This document shows, piece by piece, positions 24,402 through 33,555 of a DNA stretch of 34,367 nucleotides (position 1 is the first letter of the stretch; every line of letters begins with the position of its first letter). A program made the position numbers and the translations under genes. Source of the DNA: Chthoniobacter flavus (GTDB taxonomy: Bacteria > Verrucomicrobiota > Verrucomicrobiia > Chthoniobacterales > JACTMZ01); assembly GCA_945871065.1 (NCBI GenBank), contig CAMBUL010000025.1, positions 1 through 34,367 of the forward strand, given 5' to 3'. The notes under the pieces were generated by a model. It saw nothing but the letters and a program-made list of their open reading frames with translations, did no database searches and was not told the DNA's origin.

Positions 24402-25757
24402 TTACAACTCCACCGGCACACCCGGTGCCGGGAGGATAACTTCGGTCTGCGGGCTCACCTTGGGCACTTCCCGCGCAAACCACCCCACCGCTGGGGAATC
24501 TCCATGCACCAGGAGCAACTTTTTCGGCTGCACCCGCTCCACATAATGGAGCAAGCCCTCGCGCGTGCTGTGCGCGCTGAGCGTGAACTCGTCAAGCCGG
24601 CACCTCCGACGCACCGGACGGTGACGCGGGTCGAGGAGAACCTCGTCCCCTTCTTTGCCGGCACGGAGGCGACCGGCCGGAGACCTCGGATCGGAATAAC
24701 CGACAAACATGCAGTGGGCGCGCGGATCCTCGAGGATTCGCGGGGCGAGAATGTTGGAGAGGGTGTTTTCGGTCATCATGCCGCTCGAAATCGCGTAGAC
24801 CGTGCGCGACCGCACCGGCAAATTTGCGATATCACGTCCGCCTACCACCTCCATAGGAAGACACTCGGCCAGCTTGAGGTCCCCGTGGCGCCGCGGAGCG
24901 CGCCCGCGCAGGCGATCAGTCACGGCCGTGACCTTCGCGCTCAAACCGCCGACGAACAAGCCGAAGCTGCCCTGCAAGGCACCGCGCTTCTTTGCCTCGT
25001 AAAGCAAAGCGAGCAACTCTTGGGTCTTGCCCAGGGCAAAGACCGGTAAAAGGACCGGACCACCTTCATCAAGCGCCGATTGCAAGGTGGCGAGAAAACG
25101 ATCCTCCTCGGTCCGGCGCGTCATGCCGTGCGGAGTAGGACTGTCTCCGCGGGTTGTTTCCATGATCAAAACGTCGATGTTTTTCTCGGGGAATTTCGCC
25201 CCGCGCATCAGAGTTTGATCCTCGAAGTTGACGTCGCCCGAATAGAAAATCCGCCGGCCTTCCGCTTCAAAAAGCACGCCGGAAGAACCAAGAATATGGC
25301 CCGCGTCGCAGAATTCTGCGGTCAGGCCACCACCCCCGAGGTCAAGCCGTTCCCCTAATCGTACAATTTCCCAGTCCGCGGACATTTTCTCCACTTCGCG
25401 GTGGGTGAAAAGTGGAAGGCCTTGGGCGGCCAGCTCTTCCCGCTGCCGCATCATGACATTGACCGAATTATGCAGCATCACGTCGGACAAACCCGCCGTG
25501 GCTTCGGTCATGAATACCGGCGCACCCGGCGCCTGACGCATGGCCAAAGGAAGGCAGCCCACGTGGTCTTGGTGCGCGTGGGACAACACCATGGCATCAA
25601 AGCCCCGGTCCCCGAGAAGGGAAAAGTCTGGTGAGGCAAGGGCCCCGGACTCGCGTGGATGCATGCCCGCATCAAGCAGGACACGGACCCCGGCGGCCTC
25701 AAGCAGGTAACAATTCGCCCCGATCTCCTCGGCACGGGTCAGATTGGTGAATTTCAT
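24402..25757 (-). CDS. Beta-CASP metallo-beta-lactamase-fold protein (RNase-like)
   Basis: 451 residues. The N-terminal MBL domain has the zinc motif SHAHQDHVG (H60, H62, D64, H65); further ligands are in DAGHILGSSGVLFE and FYSGDVNF. A beta-CASP region follows, with VLIMETTRGDS (motif 4 region), PVFALGKTQELLALL, SSGMMTENT and FTLSAHSTREGLLHYV. These mark the RNase J / CPSF-73 / YsxH-like group acting on RNA, but the exact target is unknown. The gene is last in a minus-strand run with recN, starting 4 nt after the CHASE2-like stop. Confidence 0.85.
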   Translation of the reverse strand: MKFTNLTRAEEIGANCYLLEAAGVRVLLDAGMHPRESGALASPDFSLLGDRGFDAMVLSHAHQDHVGCLPLAMRQAPGAPVFMTEATAGLSDVMLHNSVNVMMRQREELAAQGLPLFTHREVEKMSADWEIVRLGERLDLGGGGLTAEFCDAGHILGSSGVLFEAEGRRIFYSGDVNFEDQTLMRGAKFPEKNIDVLIMETTRGDSPTPHGMTRRTEEDRFLATLQSALDEGGPVLLPVFALGKTQELLALLYEAKKRGALQGSFGLFVGGLSAKVTAVTDRLRGRAPRRHGDLKLAECLPMEVVGGRDIANLPVRSRTVYAISSGMMTENTLSNILAPRILEDPRAHCMFVGYSDPRSPAGRLRAGKEGDEVLLDPRHRPVRRRCRLDEFTLSAHSTREGLLHYVERVQPKKLLLVHGDSPAVGWFAREVPKVSPQTEVILPAPGVPVEL

Positions 25758-25761
25758 GAAG

Positions 25762-26904
25762 TCATGGGCCGAACCATCCCCCTTTGAAGCCGGCCCGACC
25801 GATCATAAGTCCGGCCCCCAAGGTCAGCAAGGTCAGTGCCGCCGGCAGGGCCACCCGCAGGGATGAAAAAGCAGCCAGCCCGATCATGGCAAAGACCAGC
25901 AGGGCGAAGAATCCGGCTAGCAACGCGCCCATGTTCGAACGCCGGGCCGGGCCCAGAGCTAGCAGAGACGCCACCGTGGCGACGACCACTGGATACCACC
26001 AACCGGGGGAATGAAAACATCGGTTGGTCCGCACCGCTTCCCACGCCGCAGCCCATTGCTCCACCGGGGTCACGGGCTTTGGTCCTTCTCCCGCCACGCG
26101 GGTCACCTCGGAAGTGGCTCGTCCGAGAACAACAATGTGCCCGCTGAGCGGCGACCTTCCTCCCTCGCGCTCGAATTTTTCCGCCAAGACAAACAATTCA
26201 TTCATCGTGGTCATCCTCGGGGCGGCTGCGGCGGGGAGAAACTGGACGGCCCCGGTTGGATCCAAAATGAGCCGGCCCGATGGTCCTCGCAATCCGGAGG
26301 GATCGGCCACCACCTCGGACCACCGCCATCCCTGCGCCGCGGCCCAGGCCAGGGCAAGAAAGGAGGGTACAGGCCGACCGGCGTTTCGGGCCGCTACTTG
26401 GATAGTTTTGGCACCGCCTCCGCTCCCCACGGGTGGAGCGAGAAAGCCACGGGAAAATCGGGCCGGACGACCGGTCAACCCCGACATCTCCAACCATTCT
26501 GTGCCCGGTTCCCCGTTCAACGGGGTCCATCCTGATCCGGGCGCTAAAGAAGGGTCGTAGCCGCCGAACACCGGCATCCGCCCCGCCGCCTCGATCATGC
26601 GGGTCGGATCGCCGGTCAATCCTTCAACCCCCGCCCCCGACGCACCAAGCCTCAATACCGCCCGCACAAACAGCGCCCCGTCGAGCATCGCCATCCGTTC
26701 CGTGCCCGCCATCTCGGATGCCTCATCATCATAAAGCACCAGCGTGAGGGGCGGTAACATTTTCGGCGCGGGACTATTGGCGGCCAGCCAGGAGAGGAAG
26801 GCACGTTGGACCGAATCGAAAGTGCCCCGCGTACTCTCACGTTGGAGCCAAGACGCAAAAATGACCAACCCGACGACCAGAAGAAGAACCGGCACGCGTT
26901 TCAT
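25762..26904 (-). CDS. Stand-alone CHASE2-like membrane sensor-domain protein
   Basis: 380 residues. An N-terminal membrane anchor (VPVLLLVVGLVIFASWLQ) is followed by an extracytoplasmic region of about 260 residues containing LTLVLYDDEASEM and SPLSGHIVVLGRATSEV, which fits the CHASE2 beta-strand pattern. Three hydrophobic helices close the protein (about 305-375). CHASE2 normally sits before a kinase or cyclase output domain; none is present here, so the protein ends after the last helix. The start overlaps the glycosyltransferase stop by 4 nt. The ligand and the output partner are unknown. The CHASE2 call is by pattern only. Confidence 0.55.
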   Translation of the reverse strand: MKRVPVLLLVVGLVIFASWLQRESTRGTFDSVQRAFLSWLAANSPAPKMLPPLTLVLYDDEASEMAGTERMAMLDGALFVRAVLRLGASGAGVEGLTGDPTRMIEAAGRMPVFGGYDPSLAPGSGWTPLNGEPGTEWLEMSGLTGRPARFSRGFLAPPVGSGGGAKTIQVAARNAGRPVPSFLALAWAAAQGWRWSEVVADPSGLRGPSGRLILDPTGAVQFLPAAAAPRMTTMNELFVLAEKFEREGGRSPLSGHIVVLGRATSEVTRVAGEGPKPVTPVEQWAAAWEAVRTNRCFHSPGWWYPVVVATVASLLALGPARRSNMGALLAGFFALLVFAMIGLAAFSSLRVALPAALTLLTLGAGLMIGRAGFKGGWFGP

Positions 26905-28085
26905 ACCGCCTGCTTGCCTAATTTTTCGTAGTGGGTCAACAAAGCAGAAATGTGATGTTCGGGCCGGAACTTCTCCCGCCAGACCTCGCGAGCACGGGCG
27001 CCCATCGAGCGCAGCCGCTCCGGGTCGTCGAGGAGCAACTTGACCGCGTCGCGGAAACTATGCCGCTGGCCGAAAGGAATGAGCAGACCGGTCTCGCCGT
27101 CGGACAGCCATTCGCGAATCCCTTCGGTCTCGAAAGCTACCACCGGTTTGCCGTGCGCCATGGCACCAAGCCCCTCGAGGCCGAGCGGTTCGTTCCAGAG
27201 CACCGGCATGATGACCAAATTAGCTTCGCGATAAAGCAGCGACCATTGGTCGGGGGTCGGTTCACCGACGATACGCACGCGACTGCTCAGCCCGCGACGC
27301 CGCACGTGCGCTTCCAGCATTTCGCGCTCCCGGCCGCCGCCGGCAAAGACCAACTGCACATCCCGGGGAAGATCGCGCACCATTCGCACCACCATCCACA
27401 CACCTTTCTGTCCAATCAAGCCCCCGACATGAAGGATGGTCCGGAGGGAGGACATCGACGCCTGCCGGGATTCAGGCGGTGGCGGGGCGTAGGGAGGCAG
27501 GGCAAACAGCTTTTCTTCCGGCACACCATTAGCTACAAGCTGACGGCGCACGGTGCCGCTGACCGTTTGCAGACCGTGGAGCGATGCCAGCGCCGCAAGG
27601 CTGCGGCCGACCGTGCGGTAGCGGACAAAGTTCAACGCGGGGTTCCACGATCCGCAGCCTCGCAAAACATGGGCCGCACAGCACGCCCGACCGTGCGCGC
27701 GAGAACAGGGCGCGCTCGGACGTTCGAGGGTCAGGCGCCGCCCCGAGCAGTAGAAATCATGATTGTGCACACAACGCACCGTCGGTTTGCGCGCGGCCAG
27801 CCAGCCATCGAGCAAAGTATTGCCCACCCCGTGCAGCTGGATCACATCGGGAGAGAAATCCTCCAGAATAGCCTCGAGCCGGAGCGCGTTGAGGTCGCGT
27901 GGCATCAAGCGGTGGTCCAAATCGTCGTAAATATAGCCCGTGCCCTCCAGTTGCCCCGCTCCCCGGCCATGGACCAACGCCACCTCGTGGCCGGCCAAAC
28001 GCAGCCGGCGCATGGTATCGATGACCATACGGTTCATGCCCCCACCCATGGGCAGAGCCGAGCGATTGAAAAAAAGCAGACGCAT
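26901..28085 (-). CDS. Glycosyltransferase family 4
   Basis: About 394 residues in a GT-B fold. The N-terminus MRLLFFNRSALPMGGGMNRMV fits the donor/acceptor loop of GT4 enzymes. The middle carries HNHDFYCSGRRLTLERP and a Cys-rich stretch (SRAHGRACC, RGCGSW), which is common in GT4 proteins with HDYW-type sequences. The C-terminal half has GGLIGQKGVWMVVRMVR and the EX7E-type EPLGLEGLGAMAHGKPVVAFE for the nucleotide-sugar donor. The donor and acceptor sugars are unknown; a surface polysaccharide is likely. The start at 28085 is an ATG 5 nt after recN's stop; the track's TTG at 28094 would overlap recN. It shares an operon with recN and the CHASE2-like gene. Confidence 0.88.
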   Translation of the reverse strand: MRLLFFNRSALPMGGGMNRMVIDTMRRLRLAGHEVALVHGRGAGQLEGTGYIYDDLDHRLMPRDLNALRLEAILEDFSPDVIQLHGVGNTLLDGWLAARKPTVRCVHNHDFYCSGRRLTLERPSAPCSRAHGRACCAAHVLRGCGSWNPALNFVRYRTVGRSLAALASLHGLQTVSGTVRRQLVANGVPEEKLFALPPYAPPPPESRQASMSSLRTILHVGGLIGQKGVWMVVRMVRDLPRDVQLVFAGGGREREMLEAHVRRRGLSSRVRIVGEPTPDQWSLLYREANLVIMPVLWNEPLGLEGLGAMAHGKPVVAFETEGIREWLSDGETGLLIPFGQRHSFRDAVKLLLDDPERLRSMGARAREVWREKFRPEHHISALLTHYEKLGKQAV

Positions 28086-28090
28086 GCTGC

Positions 28091-29767
28091 TCAACCTTGG
28101 GAGGCAAGAAGTGTGCGTGCGTGGGCCCGCGCGGAATCCGTATCCTGTCCGCCGAGCATGCGGGCCAACTCTGCCACCCGCGCCGTGCCGACCAGCTCCC
28201 CCACGGCGGTCACCGTGCGGTTGCCGTCATATTCTTTGGTCACGGAAAATTGCCGGTGGGCCGCCGCCGCCACCTGCGGCAGGTGGGTGATACAGAGCAC
28301 CTGGTGCGCCGAAGAAAGGCCGCGCATTTTCTGTCCGACCTTCACCGCCACTTCCCCGCCGACATTGGCATCGATCTCGTCAAAAACAAGGAGAGGGACA
28401 CCATCCTGTCCGGCCAAAACAGACTTGAGGGCGAGCATGACACGCGAGATCTCGCCGCTCGAAGCGATGGACCGCAGCGGTTGGACCGGCTCGCCGGGGT
28501 TGGGCGCAAATTGGAATTCGGCCAACTCCCCGCCCTGCGATCGGGCTTCGGCCAACAATTCTAATCGGACCCCGAATCCGGCCCGGAGGAATCCCAACTC
28601 CCGCAACTCCGAGGTCACGGCCTTGGCCAACGCGGGTGCCGCCTTGGCGCGGGCGGCGGAAAGAGTCTTGGCCAGCTTTGCCGCCTTGGCCGCGGCGGCG
28701 GTCGCGTCCCTCTCGAGTGCGGCGATTTTTTCCCCTCGTGTCTCAAGATCCTCGAGGTCCTGCGCGGCCTGCTCACCTCGCGCCACAACCTCCTCGATGG
28801 TGCCCCCGTATTTGCGCTTCAAGGACTGCAAAAGATCAGCCCGTGCCTCCAAGGCGCGCAAACTGCCCGGATCAGAGTCGATCTTCCCAGCATAGCTTCG
28901 TACGTCTCCCTCCAGGTCCGCCATGCGCACCGCCACGTCGCCCAGCGCTTCGTTCAGCGCGGCGGCAGACTCGTCCAATCTGGCCAACTCGCGGGCCGCG
29001 CGGACCGCTTCGGACAGAGCCTGACGAATGCCGCCCTCTCCTTCCGCCCCGAGAGCCGCCTCCAGCTGGCTGCTCAGTTCGAGCAAACGCTGACTATTCC
29101 CCGCGGCCCGCAGCCGCGAGACGACTTCTTCCTCTTCGCCCGGAAGCAACTTGGCCTCCGCAATTTCCCGGGCGGCGTGGGCCAGCATCTCGCCACGCAG
29201 ACTGGCATCCTGCTCGAGAGCGCGCAAATGCTCGATCTCGCCGGCCAGACGTTTCGTTTCGCGGTGGGCTATGGCGAACTCGCCGGCCATCACCGCCGCA
29301 CCGGCATAAGCATCCAGGACACGTGTCTGGGCTTCACGCCGGAAAAGAGACTGGTGGTCGTGCGGCCCATGCAAGTCGACCAGTTGGTCACCGAGCGCCT
29401 TGAGCACGGTGAGCGTGCACGGCGAACCATTGACAAATTGCCGGCCGGAGCCCTCGACCGGGAGCGAGCGTTTAAGCAAAAGCTGCCCGTCAGAGCACGG
29501 CTCTGTCCCCTGATCTTCCAACCACGCATCGAGTTCCTTCGAGTCAGCCAGTTCGAACGACGCCTCCACCGTGCAAGCGTCGGCCCCGGCACGGATGAGC
29601 GACTTGTCGGCCCGCTCTCCAAGCAGCAACTGCAGTGCGCCGATGAGGAGCGATTTACCCGCGCCGGTCTCCCCCGTGATGGCAACCAGTCCGCGACCCG
29701 GGTGCCACACGAGGTCCTCGACCAGGGCGAGGTTTCTGATTCTCAATGATGCAAGCGTTGCGAGCAC
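28091..29767 (-). CDS. recN: DNA repair protein RecN
   Basis: An SMC-like ATPase promoting double-strand-break repair. The N-terminus RIRNLALVEDLVWHPG is typical, Walker A is TGETGAGKSLL, and the middle is a long Ala/Glu/Leu coiled coil (about 140-400). Near the C-terminus the ABC signature SSGEISRVMLALKS and Walker B PLLVFDEIDANVGGE are intact. Its 558 residues are normal. The track start is a GTG (29767); the TTG seven codons in would also fit the family N-terminus. It is first in a minus-strand operon and diverges from the MBL gene at 29802 with 34 nt between. Confidence 0.94.
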   Translation of the reverse strand: MLATLASLRIRNLALVEDLVWHPGRGLVAITGETGAGKSLLIGALQLLLGERADKSLIRAGADACTVEASFELADSKELDAWLEDQGTEPCSDGQLLLKRSLPVEGSGRQFVNGSPCTLTVLKALGDQLVDLHGPHDHQSLFRREAQTRVLDAYAGAAVMAGEFAIAHRETKRLAGEIEHLRALEQDASLRGEMLAHAAREIAEAKLLPGEEEEVVSRLRAAGNSQRLLELSSQLEAALGAEGEGGIRQALSEAVRAARELARLDESAAALNEALGDVAVRMADLEGDVRSYAGKIDSDPGSLRALEARADLLQSLKRKYGGTIEEVVARGEQAAQDLEDLETRGEKIAALERDATAAAAKAAKLAKTLSAARAKAAPALAKAVTSELRELGFLRAGFGVRLELLAEARSQGGELAEFQFAPNPGEPVQPLRSIASSGEISRVMLALKSVLAGQDGVPLLVFDEIDANVGGEVAVKVGQKMRGLSSAHQVLCITHLPQVAAAAHRQFSVTKEYDGNRTVTAVGELVGTARVAELARMLGGQDTDSARAHARTLLASQG

Positions 29768-29801
29768 GGGGCGGATTATGCAAGTCTGACGGTTTCAAGT
29801 C

Positions 29802-30584
29802 ATGGCCGAACTTTCGATCACCTTTCTCGGCACCGGAACCTCCCAAGGCGTTCCTTTCGTAGGCTGCGATTGCGCGGTCTGCCGTTCGACCGATTCCCGC
29901 GACAAACGCCTGCGTTCGTCCATCCTGGTCGAGGCTGAAGACGTCACCTTTCTGGTCGACACCACCCCCGATCTCCGGGCCCAGGCTCTGCGGCACAACC
30001 TCCGGCGCCTCGACGCCGTCATCTTCACCCACTCCCATACCGATCATATCGCGGGGTTCGATGACCTCCGCCGTTTTTGCGAATTGGCCGACCGTCCCAT
30101 GCCCGTCTACGCCTCGCCGCATACCATGGCCGATTTGCGGCGCGTCTTTTACTATGCTTTTGACGGACAACATTCCTTCCGCAATTACGTCCGCCCCGAA
30201 CCTCACGAAGTCACTGCACCTTTCAAAATTGGCAGCGTGGAAATCATCCCGGCCGAAGTTCCCCACGGTAAAATGCTCGTTTACGGTTACATTTTTGCGC
30301 GTGGCGGACGCCAACTCGCGGCTTATTTCAGTGATTGCCATCACATCCCTCCCACTGTCATCGCACAGATTCTCGGCATCCCCGTCCTCATCATCGATGC
30401 CCTGCGCCACGAATCCCACCCGAGTCACCTTTCGCTGAGCGAAGCCCTCGAGGTGGCCACCATCACATCCGCCGAGCGCGCCTATTTCACACACATTGGA
30501 CATGACCTCGGCCACGAGGAAACGGAAAAACTTCTTCCTTCCCACGTTCGCCTCGCCCATGACGGCCTGCGCATTGAAATTTAG
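29802..30584 (+). CDS. PhnP-like metallo-beta-lactamase-fold phosphodiesterase
   Basis: 260 residues. The N-terminus FLGTGTSQGVPFVGCDCAVC is the hallmark of the PhnP/cyclic-phosphodiesterase branch (GTGTS and the Cys-x-Cys-x2-Cys zinc site). The main zinc motif is FTHSHTDHIAG, and further ligands are in YFSDCHH and LIIDALRHESHPSHLS. In E. coli PhnP hydrolyses phosphoribosyl 1,2-cyclic phosphate; no phn genes are seen here, so a different small cyclic phosphate is possible. It overlaps the next gene by 26 nt. The start has no Shine-Dalgarno. Confidence 0.85.
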   Translation: MAELSITFLGTGTSQGVPFVGCDCAVCRSTDSRDKRLRSSILVEAEDVTFLVDTTPDLRAQALRHNLRRLDAVIFTHSHTDHIAGFDDLRRFCELADRPMPVYASPHTMADLRRVFYYAFDGQHSFRNYVRPEPHEVTAPFKIGSVEIIPAEVPHGKMLVYGYIFARGGRQLAAYFSDCHHIPPTVIAQILGIPVLIIDALRHESHPSHLSLSEALEVATITSAERAYFTHIGHDLGHEETEKLLPSHVRLAHDGLRIEI

Positions 30585-32184
30585 CACCGCTCTCGTTGCC
30601 CTCGCGGTCCTCCTTTCCGCGGCGCGGGCCGACGACAACTTGGCTCGTCAAACCCGTGAAGCCGACGCCACGCTAGTCATCTTCAACACACGCGATCCGG
30701 AATCGCGCGGGCTGGCCGAATATTACGCGGAGCGGCGGCGTATACCTGCGGATCGGGTCGTCGGCCTCGACTGTCCGCTTGAGGAAGAAATCACCCGCCG
30801 TCAATTCACCGAGACCATCGAAAAACCCCTGCGCAGCCTGTTTGAGCGCAAAAAATGGTGGTCTGTGCGGAAAACTCCCGAAGGGAAGCTCGAAGTTACG
30901 GGCAGTAGCATCCGCTTCATCGCGCTCATGCGCGGCATACCTTTGAAGATTGTCACGACAATCCCACCGCCGGTTCCAGACGCCACTCCGCCCCCCCGCC
31001 CCTATGCCGGGGATCCGGTCCGTAGCCACGATGAGGCTGCGGTGGATTCCGAGCTCTCCGTGCTCGGGGCATTCGACAACGAGTATTTCGGCATCCTCCA
31101 GAACCCCTACTTCCGACGCTTTTCGCCCATCCTCGATTCCTCGATGACCCACGGACTCCTTCTTGTCGCACGGCTCGATGCCCCGACCGCCGACACCGTG
31201 CGTCGCATGATTGATGACACCCTCCTGGCCGAACGAGCCGGTCTCTACGGCTGGGCCTATATCGACCGGCGGAGCATTGCCGAAAGCCCCTACCGCGAAG
31301 GCGACGAGTGGCTGCGCACGGCCGCCGCTGAATGTTGGAACCAGGGGATTCCAGTCAACCTGGACAATACTCCCGCCATTTTTCCTGCCGGCTTCCCCCT
31401 GACCGACGCGGCACTTTATTATGGTTGGTATGCTTGGACGGCCGGTGGAGCCATGGGCGCCCCGCAATTCGTCCCAGGCGCGGTTGCCGTGCACATCCAC
31501 TCCTTCAGCGCCGGCACCCTCCGCGATCCCAACGCGAACTGGGCCGCTCCGCTCATCACCCGTGGGGCCGCCGCCACCCTCGGCAACGTCTACGAGCCCT
31601 ATCTTGATCTCACCCCGCACCTCGACGTCTTCAACGAGAGACTCCTCCAAGGATTCACCCTGGCCGAGAGCGCCTACATGTCATTCAAGGTTTTATCTTG
31701 GATGACCACGGTCATCGGGGACCCCCTCTACCGCCCCTTTACCGAGGCACAGTCCAGCGGCTGGCAGCGCGAACCGGACCCAACCACGGCACCATGGCTC
31801 TCTCTGGGCAAGCAACTGCGCCGAGGCACCCGCTCGGGGCCCATGCAGGCACTCTACCTTGAGGGACTCGCGCGGGAGAATCCGAGCGGACTAAATTACG
31901 AGGCCCTCGCCATGCTCCAGAGTTTCCACAATGAGCCGCGCGCCGCGCTCAAATCACTCGAGTTGGCCGGCACGCTCTACAAAGACCCGGCCAAATCCTT
32001 CCGCACCCTCATCGAGCGCCTGCGCATCATGCAAGCGCTCGCCGATAAGACCGCAGCGCTCAAACTCATCGACCGTTCTTTGCGGCGAATCCAGCCACCC
32101 GACCGCGCGAAGCTTCTCACCGACATTCGCAACGAGATTGCTCCGCCTCCGCCGCCACCGTCCCCCGCTCCGAAGAAACCGTGA
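30559..32184 (+). CDS. TIGR03790-type exported protein, function unknown
   Basis: 541 residues starting MTACALKFSTALVALAVLLSAARA, a clear signal peptide. The mature protein begins with a ladder resembling the TIGR03790 family (LVIFNTRDPESRGLAEYYAERR, RFIALMRGIPLKI, GPMQALYLEGLAREN). The core contains GWYAWTAGGAMGAPQFVPGA and AVHIHSFSAGTLRDPNANW. These proteins are common in Verrucomicrobiota and related lineages; no function is established. The ORF track starts at 30496, inside the previous gene; the 30559 ATG is chosen because it gives the signal peptide. The C-terminal end is Pro-rich. Confidence 0.78.
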   Translation: MTACALKFSTALVALAVLLSAARADDNLARQTREADATLVIFNTRDPESRGLAEYYAERRRIPADRVVGLDCPLEEEITRRQFTETIEKPLRSLFERKKWWSVRKTPEGKLEVTGSSIRFIALMRGIPLKIVTTIPPPVPDATPPPRPYAGDPVRSHDEAAVDSELSVLGAFDNEYFGILQNPYFRRFSPILDSSMTHGLLLVARLDAPTADTVRRMIDDTLLAERAGLYGWAYIDRRSIAESPYREGDEWLRTAAAECWNQGIPVNLDNTPAIFPAGFPLTDAALYYGWYAWTAGGAMGAPQFVPGAVAVHIHSFSAGTLRDPNANWAAPLITRGAAATLGNVYEPYLDLTPHLDVFNERLLQGFTLAESAYMSFKVLSWMTTVIGDPLYRPFTEAQSSGWQREPDPTTAPWLSLGKQLRRGTRSGPMQALYLEGLARENPSGLNYEALAMLQSFHNEPRAALKSLELAGTLYKDPAKSFRTLIERLRIMQALADKTAALKLIDRSLRRIQPPDRAKLLTDIRNEIAPPPPPPSPAPKKP

Positions 32185-33524
32185 AGCCCCTCCCCCGCGC
32201 CTACGAACAAGCCCTGCGCGGCGGTATCGCTCGCGTCTCGGAGCCCGCGCCACAGGACGACAACGAACTCGCCTGGCAAGCCCGCTGGTTTTCCGGGGCC
32301 TGCGGACGCGCCTTCACCACAACCTCCGGCGCGAAGGCCGTGATCTCGGACCTCGGGGAATGGAACCGCGAAGCCGGGCCGGACTTCGTCCGCACCGCCG
32401 TGCAACTCGACGGACGCGAACACCACGGTGCGATTGAAGTCGATCTGGAGGCGTCCGGTTGGGAACAGCACCGCCACGCGACCAACCCGGATTACGAAAA
32501 CGTCATCCTCCACGTCATTGTGCGCCGCCCGGCCAAGCGCCACTTCTCGCGCACCGCCACCCACCGCGAAGTCCCGCAAATCTGCCTCGCCGACCACCAC
32601 GAGGCCACCCCCGAGTGGGAGTCGGTCGCCGCGGCCCGCCCCGGACGCTGCGCCGCGCCACTGCGCGCCTTGTCCGTGGACCAGTTGTCCGACCTTCTCG
32701 CCGTCGCCGCTCGTCGGCGTTTGGAGCGCAAAGCTGCCGTTCTCGCGGCCATGACGGACGCCCGCGGGGTGGACGCCGCGCTTTACGAAGCTCTGGCCAT
32801 CACCCTTGGCTACAAGAACAACAAGCTGCCCTTCCAACTTCTCGCCCAGCGCGTCCCGCTAAAAATCGCCGCTTCCGCCCGCGGCGAAGCGTTGCTCTTC
32901 GGCCTGGCCAGCTTTCTCGAAAGGCCGGAACCGCCACGCGGGGCCGCCCGCCACGAAATCGCCGCACTTTGGTCCCGGTGGTGGAAGCTCCGTGCGCCCC
33001 ACACCCACGCGATCCTTCCTCGAAGTACTTGGAAGCTCACCGGACTTCGTCCGGCCAATCATCCCCTACGTCGCCTTGCTGCGCTCGCCGCTATCGCCCG
33101 CCAGTGGAAAAGCGTGCGTGCCGCACTCGAATCGGGTGACCACGCACACCTGCAAGCAACGCTGGGCGGTCTCCAGCACCAGTTTTGGTCCTTCCACACC
33201 TCCTGGACCAGCCCACGGCGCCAGACCCCGCTCGCCCTGCTCGGCCCGGATCGCGTCCGTGAGATTTATGCCAATGTTGTTCTGCCCCTTTCCCTGTCCA
33301 GCGGCCAGGAACCATCTTGGCGTGATCTCCCCTCTGGACCGCCCAACGCCACCTTGAAAATTGTCTCCGCCCGACTCTTCGGTGGACCGCTGCCCCGCGA
33401 CCTCCCCAAGCGTCTCTTCATCCACCAAGGCTTGCTCCAAATCTACGCCGATTTCTGTCTGCGCGATCACGGCGAGTGCACTCAGTGCCGATTCCCATCA
33501 CTCGTCACCGGGTTGCCCGCTTGA
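32181..33524 (+). CDS. DUF2851-family protein
   Basis: 447 residues. Recognisable family blocks are WNREAGPDFVRTAVQLDG near the start, ATNPDYENVILHVIVR, LRPANHPLRRLAALAA, and a C-terminal LLQIYADFCLRDHGEC followed by QCRFP. The function is unknown; the fold and conserved charged residues suggest an enzyme or nucleic-acid binding protein, but nothing here decides it. A GTG start overlaps the previous stop (GTGA), so the two genes are translationally coupled. The Cys pair near the C-terminus may bind metal. Confidence 0.8.
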   Translation: MKPLPRAYEQALRGGIARVSEPAPQDDNELAWQARWFSGACGRAFTTTSGAKAVISDLGEWNREAGPDFVRTAVQLDGREHHGAIEVDLEASGWEQHRHATNPDYENVILHVIVRRPAKRHFSRTATHREVPQICLADHHEATPEWESVAAARPGRCAAPLRALSVDQLSDLLAVAARRRLERKAAVLAAMTDARGVDAALYEALAITLGYKNNKLPFQLLAQRVPLKIAASARGEALLFGLASFLERPEPPRGAARHEIAALWSRWWKLRAPHTHAILPRSTWKLTGLRPANHPLRRLAALAAIARQWKSVRAALESGDHAHLQATLGGLQHQFWSFHTSWTSPRRQTPLALLGPDRVREIYANVVLPLSLSSGQEPSWRDLPSGPPNATLKIVSARLFGGPLPRDLPKRLFIHQGLLQIYADFCLRDHGECTQCRFPSLVTGLPA

Positions 33525-33555
33525 CCGCCACCATGGGCAAAATATGCTCCATCCA

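Noticed and set aside
26931-28895. Plus-strand 654-aa open frame
   Set aside because: It lies antisense to the glycosyltransferase and recN, both of which show full family motifs; the translation is low-complexity and unlike any protein family.
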